A stretch of DNA of 64,000 nt from contig JBALXQ010000013.1 of assembly GCA_036960565.1 (NCBI GenBank), positions 1 through 64,000 of the forward strand. Reading direction: 5' to 3'. The translations under genes were made by a program, and so were the position numbers. The notes under the pieces were generated by a model. That model saw nothing but the letters and a program-made list of their open reading frames with translations, ran no database searches and was not told the origin of the DNA. Shown piece by piece: positions 1 to 7,884 of this stretch; position 1 is the stretch's first letter; each line of letters starts with the position of its first letter. The stretch comes from Bermanella sp036960565. GTDB taxonomy: Bacteria; Pseudomonadota; Gammaproteobacteria; Pseudomonadales; Oceanobacteraceae.

Positions 1-129
1 ACTTGTAAAGATAGTTTTATGGTGCATGAAAAGTGTTAAAAAAATGTGCGCATTACTTTTAGGTGGGAATTTACTAGTGCATAAAAAACGCACAGTTTTG
101 GAAGGTGGGGAAACTTACTGATAATAAGT

Positions 130-146
130 TGAGTTTAATTGGTGCG
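130..146 (+). promoter_or_regulatory. Candidate NtrC-binding site (one strong half)
   Basis: The right half TGGTGCG at 140-146 matches the known NtrC consensus TGCACC-N5-GGTGCA, while the left half is weak. The motif TTAATTGGTGCGT recurs ahead of the second narK-like gene (5943-5955). The centre of this site is about 104 bases upstream of the TGGCA element at 242, almost the same spacing (103) as for the second gene. That shared geometry is the main support. Confidence 0.5.
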
Positions 147-241
147 TGGTGATTTTTACTATTTTGCCCAAGTGCTATTTTTCGCACTAAGTAAATGCAT
201 AAAGGGTATTTTGTTAAAAATACCTCTGCTTTTTAAGGGTT

Positions 242-260
242 TGGCANNNNNNNNNNTGCT
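242..260 (+). promoter_or_regulatory. Probable sigma-54 promoter interrupted by the assembly gap
   Basis: TGGCA (242-246) is followed by ten Ns and then TGCT (257-260). The sigma-54 consensus TGGCACG-N4-TTGCT needs seven bases between these two strings, so the gap falls between a -24 and a -12 element. A complete match of the same type stands ahead of the paralogous gene at 6049-6064. The start codon lies about 53 bases downstream, a normal leader length. Confidence 0.55.
247..256. other. Assembly gap (10 Ns)
   Basis: Ten consecutive undetermined bases. Ten is a common placeholder length, so the true gap size is unknown. The flanking promoter elements would fit a real gap of seven bases if the scaffold join is correct. 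Confidence 0.97.
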
Positions 261-312
261 ATTAAGTGACATAAATTTAATTCTTACATTCATTTATTAA
301 ACGGAGAATCTT

Positions 313-1785
313 GTGTCAGACACGGGACTTAACCTGCTCAAAATTAAAGAGCCTAAAATAAAGATGCTGCATGTCAGCTGGTTTGCTTTTTTCCTAACTT
401 TTGCTGTGTGGTTTAACCACGCACCATTAATGGGGTTCATAAAAGAAGCATTTGATTTAACCTCGCAACAAGTGAAGGCATTGTTAATTCTTAACGTAGC
501 ATTGACCATACCTGCTCGAATAATTATTGGGATGTTAGTTGATAAATACGGTCCTCGACATGTTTATTCGGGGCTTTTATGGATTACGGGTATTTTATGC
601 ATGGCCTTTGCATTGTCCGAGACTTATGAACAACTTGCGATAACACGTTTTTTAATGGGCTTTGTGGGGGCTGGTTTTGTAATTGGTATCCGTCTAGTCG
701 GTGAATGGTTTCCAGCTAAAGAGGTGGGCATTGCAGAGGGTGTTTACGGTGGCTGGGGTAACTTTGGTTCGGCCGCTTCAGCAATGCTATTGCCTACTTT
801 AGCATTATTGTTTGGCGGTGAAGATGGCTGGCGTTATGCGATTATGTGTACAGGTTTAATGGCTTTTGTTTACGGCTTCGTTTTTTTTAAAGTGGCTCGC
901 AACACGCCTAAAGGCTCTACTTATTTTAAGCCTAAGAAAAATGGAGGCTTACAAGTGAGCTGTAAAAAGGATTTATATTTTTACCTGGCCATGAATATTC
1001 CTATGTACATAGCCTTGGCGGTATTAACTTGGAAGTTATCGCCTAGCAACCTTGGTTTATTAGGGGAGACAGCTTCTGCGATTATTTATGTGGGTTTAGT
1101 GGTGTTGTTCTTTTATCAAACTAAGCAGATTTTTAATGCCAATAAAGAGCATCTGTCAAAGCCTGTGCCTTCACTACTTCAATATAAATTTAAGCAAGTG
1201 GCGATTTTGCAGTTGGCTTATTTTGTAACCTTTGGTTCAGAGTTAGCGGTTGTCTCTATGTTACCGCTTTATTTTATGGATACGTTTGAAGGGCTGACGG
1301 CGGTAATGGCAGGTTTATTGGCCTCAGGTTTTGCCTTTATGAATTTGGCTGCACGCCCTGGTGGAGGATGGCTGAGTGATAAATTTGGTCGTCGTAAAAC
1401 TTTGTCTATTTTAATTTTCGGTTTGGTGGTGGGTTATATGGTACTTAGCCAGATTGAAAGTAATTGGTGGATTCCTTTAGCCGTACTCGCAACGATGGCT
1501 TGTTCGTTTTTTGTTCAAGCTGGCGAAGGCGCGGTATTTGCTATGGTGCCATTGGTTAAGCGTAGTATGACGGGACAAATTGCTGGAATGACAGGTGCTT
1601 ATGGAAACGTGGGGGCGGTTATCTTCTTAACGGTTTTATCATTTGTTGATTACAGTACCTTCTTCATGGTGATTGCAGCCTGTGCAGCGTTAATCTTTGT
1701 GGCTGTACAATTCTTAGAAGAGCCAGAGGGGCACGTTGCTGAAATAAATGAAGATGGTAGTGTTGAGCTTATTCAAATGGGCTAA
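313..1785 (+). CDS. NarK/NasA-type MFS nitrate/nitrite transporter (paralogue 1)
   Basis: A 490-residue inner-membrane transporter of the nitrate-nitrite porter family with about 12 membrane segments. Visible family marks are the TM2 arginine in TIPARIIIG (R69), its pseudo-symmetric partner in NLAARPGGGWLSDKFGRR (R348), and two nitrate-signature loops, GGWGNFGSAAS near 146-156 and GAYGNVGAV near 428-436. The start is GTG, with GGAG six bases upstream. It is closely similar to the gene at 6123 along its whole length, including the tail AEINEDGSVELI. Its position beside a nitrate ABC transporter and the NtrC/sigma-54-like promoter argue for assimilatory nitrate uptake rather than respiration. 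Nitrate versus nitrite preference cannot be read from sequence. Confidence 0.93.
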   Translation: MSDTGLNLLKIKEPKIKMLHVSWFAFFLTFAVWFNHAPLMGFIKEAFDLTSQQVKALLILNVALTIPARIIIGMLVDKYGPRHVYSGLLWITGILCMAFALSETYEQLAITRFLMGFVGAGFVIGIRLVGEWFPAKEVGIAEGVYGGWGNFGSAASAMLLPTLALLFGGEDGWRYAIMCTGLMAFVYGFVFFKVARNTPKGSTYFKPKKNGGLQVSCKKDLYFYLAMNIPMYIALAVLTWKLSPSNLGLLGETASAIIYVGLVVLFFYQTKQIFNANKEHLSKPVPSLLQYKFKQVAILQLAYFVTFGSELAVVSMLPLYFMDTFEGLTAVMAGLLASGFAFMNLAARPGGGWLSDKFGRRKTLSILIFGLVVGYMVLSQIESNWWIPLAVLATMACSFFVQAGEGAVFAMVPLVKRSMTGQIAGMTGAYGNVGAVIFLTVLSFVDYSTFFMVIAACAALIFVAVQFLEEPEGHVAEINEDGSVELIQMG

Positions 1786-1842
1786 CAGCCTAACCGGCTG
1801 ACAGGTATACAGGCTCAACAATAAGGTGTCTTTTCATCTTAT

Positions 1843-1877
1843 GTGAGGCAGGATCTAATGGATATATTCTGCCTCAC
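1843..1877 (+). terminator. Hairpin after narK-like gene 1
   Basis: GTGAGGCAG (1843-1851) pairs perfectly with CTGCCTCAC (1869-1877) across a 17-base loop, 58 bases after the stop codon. A short TTAAT follows rather than a clear T-run, so termination is plausible but not certain. Confidence 0.45.
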
Positions 1878-2426
1878 TTAATCGTGAATTATAAATATTT
1901 ATTTTTACATAAATAAAACCAATAAATACCGCCTAATATATTATATACATTTCCTACCCTCTCTCCCTCCCGTTATTCATCTCTCTCTTTGTCGTTTGCT
2001 CACATTACCCTTCTTTAATATCAGCCCTTTATTTTATTTAATAATTCACTGTTAGGACTAGCTTCAACTTACTTTATGGGTACGTCTGATCTGAAGCGTT
2101 ATTAATCTTTAATTGTATTATTTTATTCAGCTATCAATCTCATGCATAAATGTTTTAAATGTCTTCAGTTGTTAATTCCAACCATGCAAAAAAATATAAT
2201 ATATGCATTCTTTTAAAGTGCATGAATTAAGGCTTTAGTGCGTTGTGTGTCTAATTGGTTCAAGATCGAAAGGGAGTGGTAATTAGGCGTACTTTTAAAG
2301 TGTTTAAAAGTGGATAGTTCTGGTGCAATAAGAAAATACCCATAAAAAAATTATTTTATTTTGGTGCGTGCCTATTAAAAATCATGCCTGTATTTGGGGT
2401 TAATAGACAGGTAGTTAAAGTAAGTA

Positions 2427-2443
2427 TGCAACATTTTGGTGAG
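2427..2443 (+). promoter_or_regulatory. NtrC-like binding site ahead of nrtA
   Basis: TGCAACATTTTGGTGAG agrees with the 17-base NtrC consensus TGCACCAWWWTGGTGCA at 14 positions. It lies about 60 bases upstream of the sigma-54-like -24 element. Additional half-sites (TGGTGCA at 2321-2327, TGGTGCG at 2362-2368) lie further upstream and could make a multi-site enhancer. Confidence 0.6.
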
Positions 2444-2494
2444 TTCTAAATTAATTTACATATATTCGGGTATTAATTACTTTCTAAATTTTAT

Positions 2495-2510
2495 TGGCAC
2501 GCAGATTGAA
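2495..2510 (+). promoter_or_regulatory. Sigma-54-like promoter of the nitrate ABC operon
   Basis: TGGCACGCAGATTGAA has a perfect -24 block (TGGCACG), the correct four-base spacer and a -12 block TTGAA that departs from the TTGCW consensus at the conserved C. The start codon is at 2561, with AAGGAG at 2547-2552. The imperfect -12 lowers certainty. Confidence 0.6.
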
Positions 2511-2560
2511 AGGTATAGGTAGATGCAAAGTTAATTAAATATTTAAAAGGAGAAATAATT

Positions 2561-3925
2561 ATGTCGCTAACACTTGCAATAAAGAGAGCACTTAAAAGTG
2601 CCGCTTTAGGCGCCAGTATATTATCTGCTGGGGCTTTCGCCGCTGAACTAGAAAAGGACGAACTGAAGTTTGGCTTTATTAAATTAACCGATATGGCCCC
2701 GCTAGCCATAGCCGTTGAAAAAGGGTTCTTTGAAGATGAAGGGTTGTTTGTAGAGATAGAAGCGCAAGCTAATTGGAAAGTACTATTAGACCGAGTGATT
2801 ACCGGGGAGCTAGATGGGGCCCATATGTTGGCAGGGCAACCGCTGGGCGCGACCATTGGTTTTGGTACTCAATCCCATATCGTTACCGCTTTTTCCATGG
2901 ATTTAAACGGCAATGGTATTACCGTGTCGAATAACGTGTGGAAAGAAATGAAGAAACACATTCCTCATGAAAATGGTAAACCCGTTCACCCAATAAAAGC
3001 AGATTCATTAAAGCCGGTTATTGAAAGTTATAAAGATAAGGGCAAAGATTTTAAAATGGGTATGGTGTTTCCCGTATCCACTCATAATTACGAGTTACGA
3101 TATTGGCTAGCAGCCGGTGGTATACACCCAGGTTACTACGCTCCTGCTAAAGGGGATACCAGCGGTACTATCTCAGCGGATGTTTTGTTGTCGGTAACGC
3201 CCCCTCCACAAATGCCCTCCACTATGGAAGCCGGTACCATCGATGGTTACTGTGTGGGTGAACCTTGGAACCAGCAGGCTGTATTTAAAGGCATCGGTGT
3301 ACCGGTTATTACGGATTATGAAATTTGGAAAAATAATCCAGAAAAAGTATTTGGTGTAAGCAAAGGTTGGGCGGATAAATATCCTAATACGCATATTGCG
3401 GTTGTAAAGGCGTTGATTCGCGCCGCTAAATGGTTAGATGACAATGATAATGGCAACAGACCTGAAGCCGTTAAAATATTATCCCAGCCTAACTACGTAG
3501 GTGCTGATTACGACGTTATTGCAAACTCCATGACAGGTACCTTTGAATATGAAAAAGGCGATATACGTAAAGTGCCTGACTTTAATGTGTTTTTCCGTCA
3601 TAACGCCACCTACCCGTACTACTCTGATGCCATTTGGTATTTAACTCAGATGCGTCGTTGGGGCCAGATCTCTGATCATAAACCCGACAGCTGGTACATG
3701 GACATTGCTAAAAAAGTGTATCGCCCAGACATTTATGCTCAAGCGGCTAAAGCATTAATAGCGGAAGGAAAATTAAAATCGAGTGAGTTCCCTAACTTTT
3801 CTAAAGAGACTGGTTTTAAACCTGCACAAAATGGCTTCATAGATAAAGTGACGTATGACGGTACTAAGCCTAACGCTTATCTTAAGAGTTTTAACATTGG
3901 CCTAAAAGGAAAGGATAAAATTTAA
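2561..3925 (+). CDS. nrtA: Nitrate ABC transporter substrate-binding protein (NrtA/CmpA family)
   Basis: A 454-residue periplasmic binding protein. It has a basic N-terminus, a hydrophobic signal segment and a likely cleavage after AFA near residue 27. The mature part starts ELKFGFIKLTDMAPLAIAVEKGFF, the typical NrtA/CmpA/SsuA-like opening. Length and the sequence through GYCVGEPWNQQAV fit the NrtA family, which binds nitrate or, in CmpA, bicarbonate. The neighbouring nitrate transporters favour nitrate. It is first in an operon with the permease and ATPase genes. A strong AAGGAG ribosome site precedes the ATG. A stable hairpin after its stop may let this abundant component outnumber the membrane subunits. 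Confidence 0.92.
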   Translation: MSLTLAIKRALKSAALGASILSAGAFAAELEKDELKFGFIKLTDMAPLAIAVEKGFFEDEGLFVEIEAQANWKVLLDRVITGELDGAHMLAGQPLGATIGFGTQSHIVTAFSMDLNGNGITVSNNVWKEMKKHIPHENGKPVHPIKADSLKPVIESYKDKGKDFKMGMVFPVSTHNYELRYWLAAGGIHPGYYAPAKGDTSGTISADVLLSVTPPPQMPSTMEAGTIDGYCVGEPWNQQAVFKGIGVPVITDYEIWKNNPEKVFGVSKGWADKYPNTHIAVVKALIRAAKWLDDNDNGNRPEAVKILSQPNYVGADYDVIANSMTGTFEYEKGDIRKVPDFNVFFRHNATYPYYSDAIWYLTQMRRWGQISDHKPDSWYMDIAKKVYRPDIYAQAAKALIAEGKLKSSEFPNFSKETGFKPAQNGFIDKVTYDGTKPNAYLKSFNIGLKGKDKI

Positions 3926-3935
3926 ATAGAGTTTC

Positions 3936-3959
3936 CCACGGCCTGAATTTGGGCCGTGG
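3936..3959 (+). terminator. Intercistronic hairpin between nrtA and nrtB
   Basis: CCACGGCC (3936-3943) pairs with GGCCGTGG (3952-3959) around an eight-base loop. There is no T-run after it, so it is more likely an mRNA-stabilising or partial-attenuation structure than a full terminator. Such structures often follow binding-protein genes in ABC transporter operons. Confidence 0.55.
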
Positions 3960-3980
3960 ACTTAATGTAGGGGCGTGATA

Positions 3981-4991
3981 ATGAGTATGGTTATGAAGTT
4001 AAAGAACATAAGTTTTTTTGCACCCTGGTTTCGTCTAGTGAATGTAGAAACTCGACAAGATCAGATAAACAGTTTATTAAAAAATATTGGCGTACCGTTG
4101 TTCGCCTTTATGATTTTCCTTGGCCTTTGGCATGCATCAGCTAATAGTGTTGTAACCTCTTTAGGTAAGGTACCAGGTCCAAGTGAGGTTTTTGTACAAG
4201 CTCAGAGTTTATGGGGCGAGTATAAAGAAGATAAAGTAAAAGAAAGTGAATTTTATAAGCGTCAAGAAGTTCGCAATAATAAAAAACTAGAAAAAAATCC
4301 AGATGCCAGCGTTAAATGGCGCGAGTATCGTGGAAGGCCCACGTATGTAGATCAAATATTTACCAGTTTAAAAACAGTCTTTACCGGTTTTATTATTGCT
4401 GTATTAATAGCGGTTCCATTGGGCGTGTTAACGGGATTAAGCCAAACGCTTTATATCGCCACGAACCCAATCATTCAAATTTTTAAACCCGTCTCCCCAT
4501 TGGCTTGGTTGCCTATTGTTACAATGGTGGTGTCGGCAGTTTATGTAACAGATGACCCTATGTTTGATAAGTCGTTTGTCACATCCGCTATAACAGTCAC
4601 GTTGTGTTGCATGTGGCCCACGTTAATGAATACGTCAATGGGTGTTTCATCCATTAATCAAGACCTTTTAAATGTAGCTAAAGTATTGCGTTTAAACTGG
4701 TTTACAAAAATTAGGAAAGTAGTATTACCCTCGGCCGTACCCATGATTTTTACCGGTATGCGTTTGTCTTTAGGTGTGGGTTGGATGGTATTGATTGCCG
4801 CTGAAATGCTGGCTCAAAATCCAGGTTTGGGTAAATTTGTATGGGACGAGTTTCAAAATGGTAGCTCTAATTCATTAGGACGTATCATGGTGGCGGTTCT
4901 AACAATCGGATTAATTGGTTTCTTATTGGATTGGATTATGTTGTTGCTGCAACGTCACTTTTCTTGGGACAAAACGGCTGCGAATCGTTAA
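3981..4991 (+). CDS. nrtB: Nitrate ABC transporter permease (NrtB family)
   Basis: An inner-membrane permease of the NrtB/SsuC type, about 336 residues, with an N-terminal hydrophobic helix, a charged insert around residues 75-115 rich in Lys/Glu, then five or so membrane segments. The EAA-type cytoplasmic loop that contacts the ATPase appears as NVAKVLRLNWFTKIRKVVLPSA. The ATG at 3981 is preferred over the in-frame GTG at 3975 because AGGGG at 3969-3973 is correctly spaced for it. It lies 55 bases after nrtA and 61 before nrtD, consistent with one operon. Confidence 0.9.
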   Translation: MSMVMKLKNISFFAPWFRLVNVETRQDQINSLLKNIGVPLFAFMIFLGLWHASANSVVTSLGKVPGPSEVFVQAQSLWGEYKEDKVKESEFYKRQEVRNNKKLEKNPDASVKWREYRGRPTYVDQIFTSLKTVFTGFIIAVLIAVPLGVLTGLSQTLYIATNPIIQIFKPVSPLAWLPIVTMVVSAVYVTDDPMFDKSFVTSAITVTLCCMWPTLMNTSMGVSSINQDLLNVAKVLRLNWFTKIRKVVLPSAVPMIFTGMRLSLGVGWMVLIAAEMLAQNPGLGKFVWDEFQNGSSNSLGRIMVAVLTIGLIGFLLDWIMLLLQRHFSWDKTAANR

Positions 4992-5052
4992 GGGAACTCT
5001 TAACTAGCATTTTAATTATAAGATTTAAGAAATTATAGTATTTGAGGTTTTT

Positions 5053-5862
5053 ATGAATGATTCACATTTAATTATCGACCATGTAACGATGGATTTTGAA
5101 ACCAACAGCGGTCCGTATAGGGCGCTGGATAGTGTGCACTTAAAGATTGATAAGGGTGAGTTTGTATCCTTAATTGGTCACTCGGGTTGCGGCAAATCTA
5201 CGGTACTGAATATTGTGGCTGGACTTTACCAAGCCACAAAAGGCGGGATTATTCTTGATGGTACAGAAGTAAACGAACCAGGCCCTGAGCGAGCCGTGGT
5301 GTTTCAAAATCATTCGTTGCTGCCGTGGTTGACTGCGTATGAGAATGTTGAATTGGCTGTTAATCAGGTGTTCAAAAAAACCAAGTCTAAGACTCAAAAA
5401 AAGCAATGGATTGAACATAACCTTGAGCTGGTTCACATGAGTCATGCTATGCATAAAAAGCCGGATGAAATATCGGGGGGTATGAAGCAAAGGGTGGGCA
5501 TAGCCCGTGCTTTAGCCATGGAGCCATCGGTGTTGTTAATGGATGAACCTTTTGGGGCATTGGATGCACTGACGCGTAGCCATCTACAGGACTCGTTGAT
5601 GGATATTCAGCGTGACCTTAAGAGTACCGTAATCATGATTACCCACGATGTGGATGAGGCGGTGCTGTTGTCAGATAGGATTGTGATGATGACAAATGGC
5701 CCAGCTGCCACCATAGGGGAAATTTTAAAGGTAAATTTAGCGCGACCTCGCCATCGCTTAGATTTGGCGGACCAGCCTGAATATAACGGTTACCGTAGTG
5801 AGGTCTTACGTTTTTTACACGATCGACACGCTAAGCCCGACGTTCCGGCTAAGGTCGCGTAA
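5053..5862 (+). CDS. nrtD: Nitrate ABC transporter ATP-binding protein (NrtD family)
   Basis: A 269-residue ABC ATPase. Walker A is GHSGCGKST (42-50), the signature is ISGGMKQR, Walker B is VLLMDEPFGALD, and the switch histidine lies in ITHDVDEA. It would energise the NrtB permease. It has a single nucleotide-binding domain without the NrtA-like C-terminal extension of cyanobacterial NrtC, so it resembles NrtD and presumably acts as a homodimer. The ribosome site TGAGG precedes the ATG. It is the last gene of the nrtABD operon. Confidence 0.92.
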   Translation: MNDSHLIIDHVTMDFETNSGPYRALDSVHLKIDKGEFVSLIGHSGCGKSTVLNIVAGLYQATKGGIILDGTEVNEPGPERAVVFQNHSLLPWLTAYENVELAVNQVFKKTKSKTQKKQWIEHNLELVHMSHAMHKKPDEISGGMKQRVGIARALAMEPSVLLMDEPFGALDALTRSHLQDSLMDIQRDLKSTVIMITHDVDEAVLLSDRIVMMTNGPAATIGEILKVNLARPRHRLDLADQPEYNGYRSEVLRFLHDRHAKPDVPAKVA

Positions 5863-5937
5863 ATGCTAGATGATGCTTTAACCTCTACAGTAAGTAGAGT
5901 GTTTTATATGCAGGCTAAGATATAGTAAATTTAGATC

Positions 5938-5954
5938 CGCACTTAATTGGTGCG
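5938..5954 (+). promoter_or_regulatory. NtrC-binding site
   Basis: CGCACTTAATTGGTGCG is a 17-base dyad that matches the NtrC consensus GCAC-N7-GTGC on both halves. It is the best such site in the window. It sits about 100 bases upstream of the -24 element, a typical enhancer position. Confidence 0.75.
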
Positions 5955-6048
5955 TTAGTTGTTTTTATCTTGTGAGTTTAGGTGCATTTATTCGGGGGAG
6001 GTTGTAAAAATCCATATAAATACTAACTAAATCAATGGGTTATCTGGA

Positions 6049-6064
6049 TGGCATGGTCTTTGCT
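6049..6064 (+). promoter_or_regulatory. Sigma-54 promoter
   Basis: TGGCATGGTCTTTGCT fits TGGCAYG-N4-TTGCW completely at the invariant GG and GC positions with correct spacing. The predicted start of transcription is near 6075, about 48 bases ahead of the ATG at 6123. Together with the NtrC dyad upstream it argues for nitrogen-limitation control. Confidence 0.78.
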
Positions 6065-6122
6065 CTATGCCTAGAATCAAATATTAACTCTTAAACACAT
6101 ATTTAATTCTAGGAAACACATC

Positions 6123-7598
6123 ATGACTGAACCCAGTTTTAATGTTTTCAATTTCAAAGACCAGAAAATTCGTACCTTACATTTGGGGTGGATAGCATTT
6201 TTTATCACCTTCTTTATGTGGTTCTGCCATGCGTCTTTAATGCCGCTGATTCAGGAGTATTTTCAGCTAACCTCAGCTCAAGCCAAAGCGCTACTGGTTT
6301 TAAACGTAGCGCTAACCATTCCGGCGAGAACCATAGTGGGGATGATGGTGGATAAATATGGCCCTAAGTTAATGTTCAGTGCCATATTAATTATCAGTGG
6401 TGTGTTTTGTTTAGCGTTTTCCATGTCACAAAACTATAACCAACTAGCACTTACTCGTTTTTTACTGGGCTTCTCAGGTGCTGGCTTTGTCATTGGTATT
6501 CGATTGATGACAGAGTGGTTTCCGGTTAAACAAGCGGGCACTGCGCAAGGTGTGTATGGCGGTTGGGGTAACTTCGGTGCGGCAGCAGCCGGTTTCATTT
6601 TGCCCGCTCTGGCAGGCTTTTATGGTGGTGAAGAGGGTTGGAGATACGCGGTGGCCACAGGCGGTGTCGTTGCGATTATTTATGCGTTTATTTTTTACCG
6701 CTTTGTGAACAATACACCAAAAGGGAGCACTTATTTCAGTCCTAAGAAAATGGGTGCGATGGAGGTAACGAGTAAGTTTGATTTCTTCTTATATATTTTA
6801 ATGACCGCACCTATGTTTGTTGCCTTAGCAATTTTAAGCTGGCGTTTGTCTCCTGCAGGTATTGGCTTATTAAGTGAAGGCTTTACGTTTGGTGTATATG
6901 TGTTTTTAGCGGCCTATTTTTTACAACAAGTTTACAAAATCTATTCAGTAAACAAAGATAATTTAAAAATAGAAGTCCCTGAATTACATCAATATAAATT
7001 TAAGCAGGTGGCAATATTGAACTTGGCCTACATGGTTACCTTTGGTGCCGAAGTGGCTGTTGTTTCAATGTTAGCATTGCACTTCACCAGCTTGTTTCCT
7101 GATTGGTCTTTGCCTAAAGCGGCAGCAATAGCAGCATCATTTATGGCTATGAACTTATTTGCACGCCCGTTAGGGGGTTATATAAGCGATAAGCTAGGTC
7201 GTCGCTTAGCTTTGCTGGTGGTGTTGGTGGGGTCGGGTATTGGTTTTTATATCTTAAGCCTAATGAACGAAAGCTGGACAACGTTTGAAGTGTTAGCGGT
7301 AGTGATTCCTTGTTCTTTCTTTGTGCAGGCTGGTGCAGGTGCTGTGTTTGCCGTAGTGCCACTCATTAAGCGCCGTTTAACAGGGCAAATTGCCGGTATG
7401 ACGGGGGCTTACGGTAACGTAGGTGCTGCTACTTTCTTGTTGGTTTTTTCATTGAGTGATGCTGCGACATTTTTTAGCGTTATATCAGTTTGTACTGCCG
7501 TAGTGTTTGTACTGATAGCTATATTTTTAGATGAACCTAAAGGACATATAGCTGAAATTAATGAAGATGGCAGTGTAGAGTTAATTGAAGTTTCATAA
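6123..7598 (+). CDS. NarK/NasA-type MFS nitrate/nitrite transporter (paralogue 2)
   Basis: A 491-residue paralogue of the gene at 313, with the same architecture: R69 in TIPARTIVG, R348 in NLFARPLGGYISDKLGRR, and nitrate signatures GGWGNFGAAAA (146-156) and GAYGNVGAA near the C-terminus. Both share the C-terminal cytoplasmic tail AEINEDGSVELI, which is unusually well kept and may be a regulatory contact. It has its own NtrC/sigma-54-type promoter and is followed by hairpins, so it appears to be a separate transcription unit. The two copies may differ in affinity or in nitrate/nitrite choice, which the sequence does not tell. Confidence 0.93.
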   Translation: MTEPSFNVFNFKDQKIRTLHLGWIAFFITFFMWFCHASLMPLIQEYFQLTSAQAKALLVLNVALTIPARTIVGMMVDKYGPKLMFSAILIISGVFCLAFSMSQNYNQLALTRFLLGFSGAGFVIGIRLMTEWFPVKQAGTAQGVYGGWGNFGAAAAGFILPALAGFYGGEEGWRYAVATGGVVAIIYAFIFYRFVNNTPKGSTYFSPKKMGAMEVTSKFDFFLYILMTAPMFVALAILSWRLSPAGIGLLSEGFTFGVYVFLAAYFLQQVYKIYSVNKDNLKIEVPELHQYKFKQVAILNLAYMVTFGAEVAVVSMLALHFTSLFPDWSLPKAAAIAASFMAMNLFARPLGGYISDKLGRRLALLVVLVGSGIGFYILSLMNESWTTFEVLAVVIPCSFFVQAGAGAVFAVVPLIKRRLTGQIAGMTGAYGNVGAATFLLVFSLSDAATFFSVISVCTAVVFVLIAIFLDEPKGHIAEINEDGSVELIEVS

Positions 7599-7621
7599 TG
7601 TTTTCAATTATCGATTCAGTG

Positions 7622-7643
7622 TTGCAAGGCGCAAGCCTTGCAA
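7622..7643 (+). terminator. Perfect GNRA-loop hairpin after narK-like gene 2
   Basis: TTGCAAGGC (7622-7630) pairs with GCCTTGCAA (7635-7643) around a GCAA tetraloop, a very stable loop class. It lies 24 bases after the stop codon. There is no T-run, so it may protect the 3' end or work with the second hairpin just downstream. Confidence 0.6.
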
Positions 7644-7652
7644 TGTTAGACT

Positions 7653-7694
7653 TTAATTAAGGGGCTTTGGAGTGTTGCAAAGCTCTTTAATTAA
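7653..7694 (+). terminator. Second long hairpin after narK-like gene 2
   Basis: A 17-base arm starting TTAATTAA (7653-7669) pairs with 7678-7694 with two G-T wobbles and an eight-base loop. TTCCTTTT follows, which could serve as a weak T-tract. A probable terminator separating the transporter gene from the kinase gene. Confidence 0.6.
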
Positions 7695-7884
7695 TTCCTT
7701 TTACACGTTCACTATCGCTATTTAATCTGCCAACAGTTCACCTATAAATGTTATTGCTGGTTGAACTTACTTTAAGGGAAATGAGTAATTGCAGCGCACC
7801 ACTTCTTCAAGCATGATTCCTGAACACGCCACACCTAAAATAATAAATGATTTTTCTGAAGATCAGCATGAGAAGGAGGCCGAG

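Larger units (their letters stand above)
1..312. other. Upstream region of first nitrate transporter gene
   Basis: No gene is visible in this 312-base stretch. It carries several GGTGC/GTGCA half-sites of the NtrC type (TGGTGCA at 20-26, TGGTGCG at 140-146), two small hairpins (AGTGC 171-175 with GCACT 184-188; GGTATTTT 205-212 with AAAATACC 217-224), an assembly gap at 247-256 and flanking sigma-54-like elements. The gene upstream of position 1 is outside the window. Confidence 0.7.
1786..2560. other. Long regulatory intergenic region ahead of nrtA
   Basis: I see no convincing gene in these 775 bases. The first part holds two hairpins (1786-1800 and 1843-1877). A pyrimidine-rich stretch lies at about 1950-2010. 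From 2204 onward there are several NtrC-like half-sites (GTGCA near 2218, TGGTGCA 2321-2327, TGGTGCG 2362-2368, a nearly full site 2427-2443) and a sigma-54-like promoter (2495-2510). The region is much longer than needed for one promoter. Confidence 0.7.
5863..6122. other. Promoter region of narK-like gene 2
   Basis: No gene is seen. The stretch holds a small hairpin after nrtD (CTCTAC 5883-5888 with GTAGAG 5894-5899), an NtrC-like site (5938-5954), a second half-site AGGTGCA (5980-5986) and a sigma-54-like promoter (6049-6064). Confidence 0.75.

Noticed and set aside
171..224. Two small hairpins upstream of the first nitrate transporter considered as an ANTAR/NasT-type antitermination leader
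   Set aside because: They lie upstream of the sigma-54-like promoter, so they would not be in its transcript, and the loops lack the paired hexaloop pattern.
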